Shown here: positions 1-5,660 of the stretch, piece by piece
How positions within the stretch are numbered: the first letter of the stretch is position 1
Layout: every line of letters starts with the position of its first letter
NCBI GenBank assembly: GCA_012512545.1
Contig: JAAZDZ010000174.1
Span: 1-7,397, forward strand
Length of the DNA: 7,397 nucleotides
Origin: Alcaligenaceae bacterium
GTDB taxonomy: Bacteria > Pseudomonadota > Gammaproteobacteria > Burkholderiales > Burkholderiaceae_B
Reading direction: 5' to 3'
Translations under genes and position numbers: made by a program
The notes under the pieces: generated by a model
Told to the model about the DNA's origin: nothing
What the model saw: the letters and a program-made list of their open reading frames with translations, nothing else
The model's database searches: none

Positions 1-188
1 GCCAGGGCTGGCGCATGCATTATCTGCGTCTGCCCGAGCCCCTGCCCGCCGAACCCGAGGAACTCGCCAAGCTGATCAACACCAGCATGGAATCTCTGAT
101 TCAGCGCTTTCCAGAACAATATCTCTGGAGCTACAACCGCTACAAAATACCGTCTGACGCGCCGCCGCTGCCAGACTCCTTCACATGA
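1..188 (+). CDS. lpxL: LpxL/HtrB-type lipid A acyltransferase, 3' end only
   Basis: This is the C-terminal 61 residues of a secondary (late) acyltransferase of the LpxL/LpxM/HtrB family, which transfers a fatty acyl chain from acyl-ACP to the lipid A precursor at the cytoplasmic face of the inner membrane. The frame is open from the window edge (first full codon at base 3). It carries the family's closing signature PEQYLWSYNRYK, in which the Q-Y-x-W-x-x-x-R-Y/F-K pattern is diagnostic. The 5' part with the HX4D active site lies outside the window. The stop (TGA, 186–188) overlaps the ATG of the next gene (185–187) as ATGA, so the two acyltransferase genes are translationally coupled. The family call is firm. 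Which chain or position it acylates cannot be told. Confidence 0.9.
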   Translation, partial: QGWRMHYLRLPEPLPAEPEELAKLINTSMESLIQRFPEQYLWSYNRYKIPSDAPPLPDSFT

Positions 189-1075
189 ACGACAAAAAGC
201 TTTCCGTGCTGCGCGCGCTGTTCTCCTATTTCGGGCGCAGCAGCTTTCCCACCCGCCGCCGCTGGGCCCGCGTCCTGGGCTGGCTGGCGCCGCGCCTGAT
301 GCGTTCGCGCGCGCGCATTGTCCGCACCAACCTCAGACTGGCCTTCCCTGACACCACCGCCGCCGAACGCGAACGCTGGCTGCAGCGCCATTTCCACCTG
401 CTCGCCCAATCCGTGGTCGATCGCGGGCTGTGCTGGTTCGGCCCGCCTGACGAAATTTTCGACAGTGTGCCCATTCAGGGACTGGAACACCTGGACGCCC
501 TACTGCAAGCCAGGCGCCGCATCATTCTGCTGGCACCGCACTTCATCGGCCTGGACGCCTCTGCTACCCGCCTGACGCTGTTCCTGAAAGAATCCGCCAC
601 CATGTACACGCGCCAGAGCGATCCGGCGGTGGACCAGCTGGTCAGCGAAGGCCGGGGCCGCTTCAATACCGTGCACCTGGTCAGCCGCCACGATGGCGTG
701 CGCGGCCTGATCCGCCAGTTGCGCAAAGGCGTGCCCATCTACTACCTGCCCGATATGGACTGGGGCCTGAACGGCGCCGCTTTTGTGCCGTTTTTCAATG
801 TGCCTGCCGCCACCCTGCTCACCACGGCCCAGATCGCGCGCAATTTCGATGCCGCCGTGGTTCCCATCATGAGCCGCCTGGACGCGGAAACAGGCCGCTA
901 TCACGTCACAGTCATGCCGCCCATGGAAGACTTTCCCGGCGACGACAGCCTGGAAGACGCCACAGCGCGCATCAACCGCCTGATCGAGGACTGGGTGCGT
1001 CCCGACCCGGCTCAGTATTACTGGGTGCATCGCCGTTACAAGACCCGCCCCGAAGGCGAGGCCCGCATCTACTGA
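185..1075 (+). CDS. LpxL/HtrB-family lipid A acyltransferase (second paralogue)
   Basis: A 296-residue protein close to the usual ~300-residue length of the LpxL/HtrB lysophospholipid acyltransferase family, which adds secondary acyl chains to lipid A. Visible motifs: RTNLRLAFP at about residues 47–55 (the family's N-terminal R-x-N-L-x-x-x-F-P); the catalytic HX4D motif as H119-FIGL-D124; the conserved YYLPDMDWG block at 187–194; and a C-terminal PAQYYWVHRRYK block at about 275–286. There is little N-terminal hydrophobicity beyond a moderately hydrophobic stretch around residues 27–39. The start is the ATG overlapping the stop of the preceding acyltransferase, which fixes it well. Two adjacent lpxL paralogues resemble the lpxL1/lpxL2 pairs of Bordetella relatives. 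Acyl-chain specificity cannot be read from the sequence, so no numbered symbol is given. Confidence 0.9.
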   Translation: MNDKKLSVLRALFSYFGRSSFPTRRRWARVLGWLAPRLMRSRARIVRTNLRLAFPDTTAAERERWLQRHFHLLAQSVVDRGLCWFGPPDEIFDSVPIQGLEHLDALLQARRRIILLAPHFIGLDASATRLTLFLKESATMYTRQSDPAVDQLVSEGRGRFNTVHLVSRHDGVRGLIRQLRKGVPIYYLPDMDWGLNGAAFVPFFNVPAATLLTTAQIARNFDAAVVPIMSRLDAETGRYHVTVMPPMEDFPGDDSLEDATARINRLIEDWVRPDPAQYYWVHRRYKTRPEGEARIY

Positions 1076-1078
1076 AAC

Positions 1079-1108
1079 CTGCCCAGCGCCACGCCCGCTT
1101 CGTATAAT
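1079..1108 (+). promoter_or_regulatory. Probable sigma-70 promoter for DUF484–xerC
   Basis: A perfect TATAAT hexamer lies at 1103–1108 in the gap after the acyltransferase stop. The -35 region is poor: at 17–18 bp spacing the best hexamers (around 1079–1085) match TTGACA at only three positions. Transcription would start near 1115, about 65 bases before the DUF484 ATG at 1179. It would therefore start downstream of the alternative in-frame ATG at 1107, which falls inside the -10 box and cannot be used from this promoter. Confidence 0.5.
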
Positions 1109-1122
1109 GCCTGGCGTGACGT

Positions 1123-1144
1123 GGGCCTTCTTCAAACAAGGCCC
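1123..1144 (+). other. Perfect 7-bp inverted repeat in the DUF484 leader
   Basis: GGGCCTT (1123–1129) and AAGGCCC (1138–1144) form a perfect 7-bp stem around an 8-base loop. No T-run follows, so it is not a standard intrinsic terminator. It lies between the predicted transcription start and the ribosome binding site of the DUF484 gene. It could be an mRNA-stabilising hairpin, a remnant terminator of the upstream lpxL unit, or chance. No function is assigned. Confidence 0.4.
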
Positions 1145-1178
1145 TGGCCGATCTACCTTCCTGAAGGATCACAACCCC

Positions 1179-1856
1179 ATGACCCGCCAGACGCCTACCC
1201 CTGAGGACGTCGCCCTCTTTCTTCAAGCGAACCCGGACTTCTTCCAGGATCACGCCCAGGTCTTCGCTGAGCTGCGTGTTCCTCACCCCCACGAAACGCG
1301 CGCCATCTCTCTGGGAGAACGGCAGATCCTGACCTTGCGCAGCCGTTGCAAAGAACTCGAATGGAAGCTCGCCGGCCTGCTCCACAATGCCAGCGGCAAC
1401 GAGCGCATCAGCCAGCAGCTCATGCACTGGTGCTGCGAGATGCTGGCGGAAAACGACCCTCAGGCCATTCCTGCACTCATCGTCGAGCGGCTGCAAGGTA
1501 TTTTCGAACTGCCCGCCGTGGTTCTACGCCTTTGGGACAAGGAAGGCCCCGCTCCCTATGTTCAGGATGTCGGCGATGCCGTAAAACACTATGCCAGCTC
1601 GCTGGCCACGCCTTATTGCGGCCCGGCAGCAGACAGCCCGGCAACCGAATGGCTGGATGCCCCGGCACAGTCGCTGGCCAGCATCGCCCTGCGCCCTGAA
1701 GGCGGCGTCAATGCCTTCGGCATACTGGTTCTGGGTTCTGAAGACGCCAGCCGCTTCACTCACGACATGGGTACCGACTTCCTTGCCACTATCGGCCGAC
1801 TGGCTTCGGCAAGCCTGCAGCGCCTGCCCGATCAGGTCGCGGCCGACCTGGCCTGA
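1179..1856 (+). CDS. DUF484 family protein (YigA-like)
   Basis: A 225-residue DUF484 protein of unknown biochemical function, related to E. coli YigA, which is encoded directly upstream of xerC. Family landmarks: an N-terminal helix with FLQANPDFF (14–22), then LRVPHPH (32–38) and SLGERQ (44–49). A probable coiled-coil/linker helix follows to about residue 75. The C-terminal half is GAF-like, with TPYCGP (144–149), ILVLGS (182–187) and RFTHDMGTDFL (192–202). The start at 1179 is chosen because AAGGA (1164–1168) lies 10 bases upstream and because the upstream in-frame ATG at 1107 sits in the -10 box and would add a non-conserved 24-residue extension. The xerC ATG follows the stop after two bases, so the pair is cotranscribed and probably coupled. 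No catalytic residues are recognisable. The GAF-like fold is inferred from family knowledge. Confidence 0.85.
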   Translation: MTRQTPTPEDVALFLQANPDFFQDHAQVFAELRVPHPHETRAISLGERQILTLRSRCKELEWKLAGLLHNASGNERISQQLMHWCCEMLAENDPQAIPALIVERLQGIFELPAVVLRLWDKEGPAPYVQDVGDAVKHYASSLATPYCGPAADSPATEWLDAPAQSLASIALRPEGGVNAFGILVLGSEDASRFTHDMGTDFLATIGRLASASLQRLPDQVAADLA

Positions 1857-1858
1857 AC

Positions 1859-2818
1859 ATGAGCGCGCTGCCGCCGCCCATGGAGCAATGGCTGGACATT
1901 CTGGGCAGCCAACGGCGCTATTCCCAACACACCCTGTCGGGCTACCGGCGCGACCTTCTATTGCTTTGCAGCACAACAGGCGGCCAGCCCCTGGAGCACC
2001 TCGCCCAAGGCCATATACGTCAGGCTGTCGCCCGGCTGCACGGCGCGGGCCATCACCCCCGCAGTCTGGCGCGCATGCTGTCAGCCTGGCGCGGGTTCTA
2101 TACCTGGTGGGCGCCACGCGCCGGGCTGGCGGCCAACCCCGTGACGGGCGTGCGGGCGCCCAAAACGGCCCGCTCGTTGCCCAAGGCGCTGTCCGTCGAT
2201 CAAACCCAGTCCCTGCTTGACCGCAGCGGCATGCCTGCGCCCGCCAATGCGGTGGAATGGCGCGACCAGGCCATGTTTGAAGTGCTGTATTCCAGCGGGT
2301 TGCGTCTGGCGGAACTTGTCAGCCTGGATATACGGCACACCCGCCAGCCGGGCTATCAATCGCAAAGCTGGATCAACCTGGAAAACGACGAGGCCATTGT
2401 GCTGGGCAAGGGCGGCAAAACGCGCAGCGCACCGCTGGGGCGCAAGGCCGTCGAAGCTTTGAAAAAATGGCTGCTGCTGCGCAGCGAACTCGAACGCAGC
2501 CCTCCAGCCGACGCCGATGCCGCAGCCGCCCTGTTTCTGGGCGTGCGCGGCGCCAGGATTTCGCCCCGGGTGGTGCAGAAGCAACTGGCCGACCTCGCCG
2601 TCCGTGCCGGCCTGCCTGTGCATGTCCACCCGCACAGCCTGCGGCATAGTTTCGCCAGTCATCTGCTGCAATCCGCGCAAGACCTGCGCGCGGTTCAGGA
2701 GCTTCTGGGCCATGCCAATATATCCACGACCCAGATCTATACACGGCTCGACTTTCAGCATCTGGCCCAGGTTTACGATCAGGCTCACCCGCGCGCCGGA
2801 CGCAAGCGTGAATCGTGA
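1859..2818 (+). CDS. xerC: Tyrosine recombinase XerC
   Basis: A 319-residue site-specific recombinase that, with XerD, resolves chromosome dimers at dif near the terminus. The N-terminal core-binding (SAM-like) domain covers about residues 5–95, including YSQHTLSGYRRDL (21–33). The catalytic domain covers about 110–310. The full catalytic set is visible by alignment to XerD: R149 (SGLRLAEL), K184 (LGKGGK), H259 and R262 (HSLRH), H285 (LLGHANIST) and nucleophile Y294 (QIYTR). The R149–K184 interval is about 11 residues longer than in E. coli XerD as I recall it, filled by a polar stretch at 159–177. The gene lies two bases after DUF484, matching the E. coli DUF484–xerC linkage, which favours XerC over XerD or an integrase. 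No dapF or yigB flanks it. The stop codon lies inside a heptamer repeat. Confidence 0.93.
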   Translation: MSALPPPMEQWLDILGSQRRYSQHTLSGYRRDLLLLCSTTGGQPLEHLAQGHIRQAVARLHGAGHHPRSLARMLSAWRGFYTWWAPRAGLAANPVTGVRAPKTARSLPKALSVDQTQSLLDRSGMPAPANAVEWRDQAMFEVLYSSGLRLAELVSLDIRHTRQPGYQSQSWINLENDEAIVLGKGGKTRSAPLGRKAVEALKKWLLLRSELERSPPADADAAAALFLGVRGARISPRVVQKQLADLAVRAGLPVHVHPHSLRHSFASHLLQSAQDLRAVQELLGHANISTTQIYTRLDFQHLAQVYDQAHPRAGRKRES

Positions 2819-2827
2819 ATCGTGAAC
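2807..2827 (+). repeat. Three tandem heptamers spanning the xerC stop
   Basis: CGTGAAT occurs at 2807–2813 and 2814–2820, followed by CGTGAAC at 2821–2827. Each unit contains TGA (starting at 2809, 2816 and 2823). Since seven is not a multiple of three, the three TGAs fall in three different frames. The second one terminates xerC. The array also occupies much of the 24-base gap between xerC and the convergent znuA gene. Confidence 0.85.
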
Positions 2828-2842
2828 ACCCGCTGCCAGTGC

Positions 2843-3850
2843 TTATTGATTCTGCATACTGCGCTTGAGCACATACACCAGACGCCCCGCATTCCAGCTG
2901 AACATGCCCAAATAGCTTGAGGCAGGTTCGTCGGCAGGCCCCAAGGCATCGGAATACAGCGTGCCGCCCATGATGGCGCCACTTTCACGGGCGATCTGCT
3001 GGGCCAGGGCCGGGCTGCTCATGTTCTCGATGAACACGCCGCCCACCTGTGTTTCACGGACCCGCTCCACAACGCGGGCGACATCGCGGGCGGACGGTTC
3101 GGCCTGGCTGGAGACCCCCATGATCGGAATGAACTCTATGCCATAGGCAGCACCGAAATAACCAAAGGCGTCATGCGAGGAAATGACACGGCGATTTTCT
3201 GGCGGAATCGCCGCCAGCGCTGTACGCACCTCGCTGTCCAGGGCCTTCATGCGTGCCACATACCCCGCTGCCCGGCTTTCGTAATAACTGGCATTGCGAG
3301 GGTCAGCCCGGGTCAGGCCCGCCGCGATATTACGCGCGTAAATCATGCCATTTGAAAGATCTTGCCAGGCGTGCGGATCGACATCGCCATGGGCATGAGC
3401 ATGGCCATGCCCGTCGTCGTGCTCGTGATCGTGATCGTGGTCGTGCTCATGGGCATCGCTGAAATAGCGCACCTTTACGCCTTCACTGGCCAGCACGCGC
3501 TGGCCCTCAAACCCTGCAGCCTGGGTCAGGCGCGGCAGCCATGCTTCAAAATCCAGCCCATTGAGTACCAGCACCCTGGCGTCCCGCAAAGCCTTGGCAT
3601 CGCGCGGCGTCGGCTCAAAACCGTGGGCGTCGGCATTCGACCCGACCAGGGTGGTCACTGCCACCCTTTCGCCGCCGATTTCCTTCACCATATCGCCCAG
3701 AATGGAGAAAGTCGCCACCACAGGCAAAGGTTCGCGAGACACCGCCCGCGCCGACCAGGCTCCCAGCACCACCGTTCCCGCAGCCATGCCAAGCCACCTG
3801 CGGCGGCGCCTGGAATGAGGGTAGGGCGAGAGAATTTTGTTCAGGGACAT
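2843..3850 (-). CDS. znuA: Zinc ABC transporter substrate-binding protein ZnuA
   Basis: A 335-residue periplasmic zinc-binding protein of the TroA/ZnuA (cluster A-I) family that hands zinc to ZnuB. The N-terminus is an export signal: a run of five arginines (14–18), a hydrophobic core at about 19–32 and an A-R-A cleavage site near residue 36. The RRRWLG context is compatible with Tat as well as Sec. Predicted metal ligands by family position are H76 (DAHGFEP), H160 (DPHAW), H226 (SSHDAF) and D301 (YSDAL). Between the first two lies a His/Asp loop (134–154) with ten histidines, typical of zinc rather than manganese binders. The start at 3850 is preferred because the ATG shares a base with the znuB stop (TGATG) and GGAG lies about 8 bases upstream. 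The in-frame ATG at 3916 would lie inside znuB and put 22 residues before the signal. It is the last gene of the operon and converges on xerC. Confidence 0.93.
   Translation of the reverse strand: MSLNKILSPYPHSRRRRRWLGMAAGTVVLGAWSARAVSREPLPVVATFSILGDMVKEIGGERVAVTTLVGSNADAHGFEPTPRDAKALRDARVLVLNGLDFEAWLPRLTQAAGFEGQRVLASEGVKVRYFSDAHEHDHDHDHEHDDGHGHAHAHGDVDPHAWQDLSNGMIYARNIAAGLTRADPRNASYYESRAAGYVARMKALDSEVRTALAAIPPENRRVISSHDAFGYFGAAYGIEFIPIMGVSSQAEPSARDVARVVERVRETQVGGVFIENMSSPALAQQIARESGAIMGGTLYSDALGPADEPASSYLGMFSWNAGRLVYVLKRSMQNQ
3389..3451 (-). repeat. His/Asp-rich loop of ZnuA, short in-frame repeats
   Basis: This stretch encodes ZnuA residues 134–154: ten histidines, mostly alternating with D, E, G or A. 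At DNA level it is a degenerate hexamer array (units such as CGTGAT, CGTGGT on the + strand), so unit gain or loss would keep the reading frame. In ZnuA proteins this loop binds extra zinc and is thought to act as a collector or sensor loop. That role here is by analogy. Confidence 0.8.
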
Positions 3851-4749
3851 CAGTCTTGCTCCGGTATTCGGGACAGCCGCAGGCTGCGGGCGCGCGCTTG
3901 TCTGGCCACCTGCCACAAGCCGCCCTGCACGCCAAAGATCACAGAAATAAAATATACAACCCCGGCCGACAATATGATTGCAGGCGAAGCGGGAACGTTG
4001 GCGTAATACGAAAACAACAATCCCGCATACGATGCCATCGTCCCTCCCACGGCGGCCAGGGCCATCTGGCCTATTGCCGTCACAGCCCAGAAACGCGCCG
4101 CCGCCGCAGGCAGCATCATGATGCCCACCACCATCAAGGTTCCAAGCACCTGAAAGCCGGCCACCAGCGTCATGACCAGCAGCAGCAAAAACACTACATG
4201 CACGACCGACCCTGTGCGGCTTTCGCTGCGCAAGAACAATGGATCAACACATTCAAGTACCAGAGGCCGGAAAATGGCGGCCAGCACCAGCAATGTAATG
4301 CTTGAAGTGACTGAGACCAGCAGCAAGGCGGCATCGTCCAGCCCCAGAACGGTGCCGAACAGCACATGCAGCAGTTCGGTATTACCCCCGCGCAATGAGA
4401 TCAGCAACACCCCTACACCCAGCGACACCAGGTAGAACGCAGCGAAGCTGGCATCTTCACGCTGCGGTGTCAGCCGCGACACCGCAGCCGCCATCAATGC
4501 CACCACAAGACCGGTGACCATGCCGCCAATCGTCATGGCGGTAAGCGACAAGCCTGCTGTCAGAAACCCGACTGCCACACCCGGCAAAATGGCATGCGCC
4601 ATGGCATCGCCCATCAGGCTCATGCGCCGCAGAATCAGAAACACCCCTAAAGGCCCGGCCGCCAGCGCCAATGCCATGGAGCCGGCCAGCGCGCGGCGCA
4701 TGAAACCGAACTCCCAGAAAGGCAGATACAGCGCTTCGATGCCGCTCAC
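3850..4749 (-). CDS. znuB: Zinc ABC transporter permease ZnuB
   Basis: A 299-residue inner-membrane permease of the ABC-3 family that forms the zinc channel with ZnuC and ZnuA. The sequence is mostly hydrophobic, with about eight probable membrane segments (roughly 16–40, 51–68, 70–92, 104–119, 138–160, 185–212, 222–246, 256–275). Family landmarks: FGFMRRALAGS (14–24), AAGPLGVFLILRRMSLMGDA (30–49), then AHAILPGVAVGF (51–62), and the cytoplasmic coupling region GTLMVVGIMMLPAAAAR (203–219). The start is a GTG at 4749, chosen because GGGAGA lies six bases upstream and because the protein then begins just before the conserved PFWEFGFMRR. The alternatives are an ATG at 4701, which would cut that motif, and a longer frame into znuC. 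The stop overlaps the znuA ATG by one base (TGATG). The upstream junction depends on the znuC frameshift. Confidence 0.9.
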   Translation of the reverse strand: MSGIEALYLPFWEFGFMRRALAGSMALALAAGPLGVFLILRRMSLMGDAMAHAILPGVAVGFLTAGLSLTAMTIGGMVTGLVVALMAAAVSRLTPQREDASFAAFYLVSLGVGVLLISLRGGNTELLHVLFGTVLGLDDAALLLVSVTSSITLLVLAAIFRPLVLECVDPLFLRSESRTGSVVHVVFLLLLVMTLVAGFQVLGTLMVVGIMMLPAAAARFWAVTAIGQMALAAVGGTMASYAGLLFSYYANVPASPAIILSAGVVYFISVIFGVQGGLWQVARQARARSLRLSRIPEQD

Positions 4750-4822
4750 AGATAGTCTCCCGCGCACAAATGACGCGCAAGGTGGAGGTTTTCGGGCGTC
4801 AGCACCTTGGCGGTTTCCCCCA
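4746..4822 (-). pseudogene. Displaced C-terminal tail of znuC in the next frame
   Basis: Read in the frame ending with TGA at 4748–4746, this segment encodes WGETAKVLTPENLHLARH followed by LCAGDYL and a stop. This matches the normal ZnuC C-terminus. Its stop overlaps the znuB GTG (4749–4747) as GTGA, the same kind of tight junction seen elsewhere in this operon. One extra G in the run at 4817–4821 joins it to the upstream frame as GVGWGETAKVL. Placing the indel in the other run (4828–4832) would give GGGLGETAKVL, which fits the family less well. The segment is annotated separately because a gene caller would leave it out and report a 49-base gap before znuB. Confidence 0.8.
4756..4761 (-). 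promoter_or_regulatory. Ribosome binding site fixing the znuB GTG start
   Basis: GGGAGA on the minus strand lies six bases before GTG at 4749. It decides for the GTG over the downstream ATG at 4701. It lies within what would be the intact 3' end of znuC. Confidence 0.65.
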
Positions 4823-5485
4823 ACCCACCCCCTGGCCCGCCAAAAGCAGCGCCTGGGGAAAATACTGGCGCACAAGATCAAGATCGTGCAGCACCACAAT
4901 GACGGTTTTCCCACGGTCATTCCATTCCAGCAACAGCCTCATGAGATCTTCCGTCGTCGCCCGGTCAACCGCAGAAAAGGGCTCGTCCAGCATATAGACA
5001 TCGGCATCGTGCAGCATCAGGCGGGCAAACAAGGCCCGCTGTAACTGCCCCCCGGACAGCGTCGCCAAGGGGCGGCGGCCGAAATCCGCGAGCCCGACAG
5101 CCTGCAGCGCAACCTCCAGCCGCTCGCGCTCGGAAGCGCCAAAGCCGCGCCACGGCCCCACCCGGCGCCAGGCTCCCATTGCCACAAAATCCCGTGTGCT
5201 GATGGGAAAACTGCGATCAAAATCCCCCTGCTGCGGCATGAAAGCCGGGCCCTGATCTGCGCCCCCTGCCAGGCGGATGCGACCCGCCAGCGGGCTGACC
5301 CAACCCATGATGCCGCGCAACAAGGTCGATTTTCCCGCTCCGTTAGGCCCCACCACGGCAGTCAGCGAGCCTTTGGCGAACTGGCCGCTCAAATCGCGCA
5401 CCGCCATCTTGTCGCGCCATCCCAGGCAGACTTCCGCCAGTTCAATGGCAGGCACAGGCGCGGACGCTGCTGAAGAGGTTCCCAT
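4799..5485 (-). CDS. znuC: Zinc ABC transporter ATPase ZnuC, C-terminus frameshifted
   Basis: The ATP-hydrolysing subunit of the zinc importer, on the cytoplasmic face. As read it is 228 residues with all ABC motifs: Walker A GPNGAGKST (46–54), Q-loop within MPQQ (83–86), signature LSGGQLQR (143–150), Walker B VYMLDEP (163–169), D-loop SAVD (171–174) and switch histidine H200 (VVLHDLD). The frame ends abruptly after GVGWGKPPRC, where the family normally continues V-x-W-G-x-T-x-x-V-L-T-x-E-N-L. That missing part is present one frame over (4746–4822), so a base appears to be lost in the run of five Gs (C at 4817–4821). Restored, the protein would be 246 residues, close to the usual ~250. The ATG at 5485 is chosen because GGGGTGG lies five bases upstream and it overlaps the stop of the small upstream ORF (TGATG). 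A GTG at 5494 is possible. The core ATPase could remain active. Confidence 0.9.
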   Translation of the reverse strand: MGTSSAASAPVPAIELAEVCLGWRDKMAVRDLSGQFAKGSLTAVVGPNGAGKSTLLRGIMGWVSPLAGRIRLAGGADQGPAFMPQQGDFDRSFPISTRDFVAMGAWRRVGPWRGFGASERERLEVALQAVGLADFGRRPLATLSGGQLQRALFARLMLHDADVYMLDEPFSAVDRATTEDLMRLLLEWNDRGKTVIVVLHDLDLVRQYFPQALLLAGQGVGWGKPPRC

Positions 5486-5634
5486 CAGAACCACCCCAGC
5501 GCCCAGGCTGTGCCCAGCCAGATCACTGCCACTGGCACAAGCGCGGCTGCCATGCGCACCCCACAGGAGGCAAGCAGGAGAGACCCCCGCCTGTAAGAAC
5601 TACGGGGCTTGGAAACCGGAACGATGGGCGTCAT
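5485..5634 (-). CDS. Small hydrophobic ORF leading the znu operon
   Basis: This unrecognised ORF runs ATG (5634) to TGA (5487–5485) for 49 residues. The N-terminal half is polar and basic (SYRRG at 13–17). Residues 28–49, MAAALVPVAVIWLGTAWALGWF in pattern, form one strong candidate transmembrane helix rich in A, V, L and W. Its stop shares a base with the znuC ATG (TGATG), which suggests translational coupling. It begins 27 bases downstream of the Zur box. The start is uncertain: ATG 5634 lacks a clear Shine–Dalgarno sequence, while the internal ATG at 5553 (22 residues, only the membrane helix) has GGGG five bases upstream, like the site used by znuC. Codon use looks more coding-like in the second half. 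An LASC tetrapeptide at 21–24 resembles a lipobox, but the preceding hydrophobic stretch is too short. It could be a small transporter accessory protein, a leader peptide, or non-coding. Confidence 0.5.
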   Translation of the reverse strand: MTPIVPVSKPRSSYRRGSLLLASCGVRMAAALVPVAVIWLGTAWALGWF

Positions 5635-5660
5635 GGCTGAAACGGGAAACCTTAGAGACC

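Noticed and set aside
500..1135. Long minus-strand frame opposite the second lpxL gene
   Set aside because: It is antisense to a well-supported acyltransferase, has low-complexity shadow composition (many H, Q, G, A) and shows no recognisable domain.
1107..1178. Longer DUF484 start at 1107
   Set aside because: That ATG lies inside the TATAAT box and has no ribosome binding site; the extension does not resemble the family.
2081..2788. 235-codon minus-strand frame opposite xerC
   Set aside because: It is fully antisense to a gene with all catalytic residues intact and has no recognisable domain.
3389..3451. Short repeats as a CRISPR-like or independent repeat element
   Set aside because: They are the codons of the His/Asp loop of ZnuA, with no spacers and no role outside the protein.
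3851..3916. Longer ZnuA start at 3916
   Set aside because: It would put 22 extra residues before the signal peptide and overlap znuB deeply. The ATG at 3850 has its own GGAG site and a stop/start overlap.
3362..4006. 214-codon plus-strand frame across znuA and the znuB end
   Set aside because: It crosses a clean TGATG gene junction on the other strand and reads as low-complexity sequence without motifs.
4812..4825. Programmed -1 frameshifting as the explanation for znuC
   Set aside because: The G-run followed by AAAC contains GGGAAAC, a known slippery heptamer, but the znuC reading frame is not the one in which that heptamer works (codons are UGG GGG AAA, not GGA AAC), and no clear stimulatory hairpin follows. 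An indel or base-call error is simpler.
4750..4920. Longer ZnuB start at 4920
   Set aside because: The extra 57 residues lie inside znuC, look non-membrane and match no permease N-terminus. GTG 4749 has a good ribosome binding site.
5554..5634. Lipoprotein signal in the small ORF (LASC)
   Set aside because: The hydrophobic stretch before the cysteine is only about four residues, too short for a lipoprotein signal peptide.
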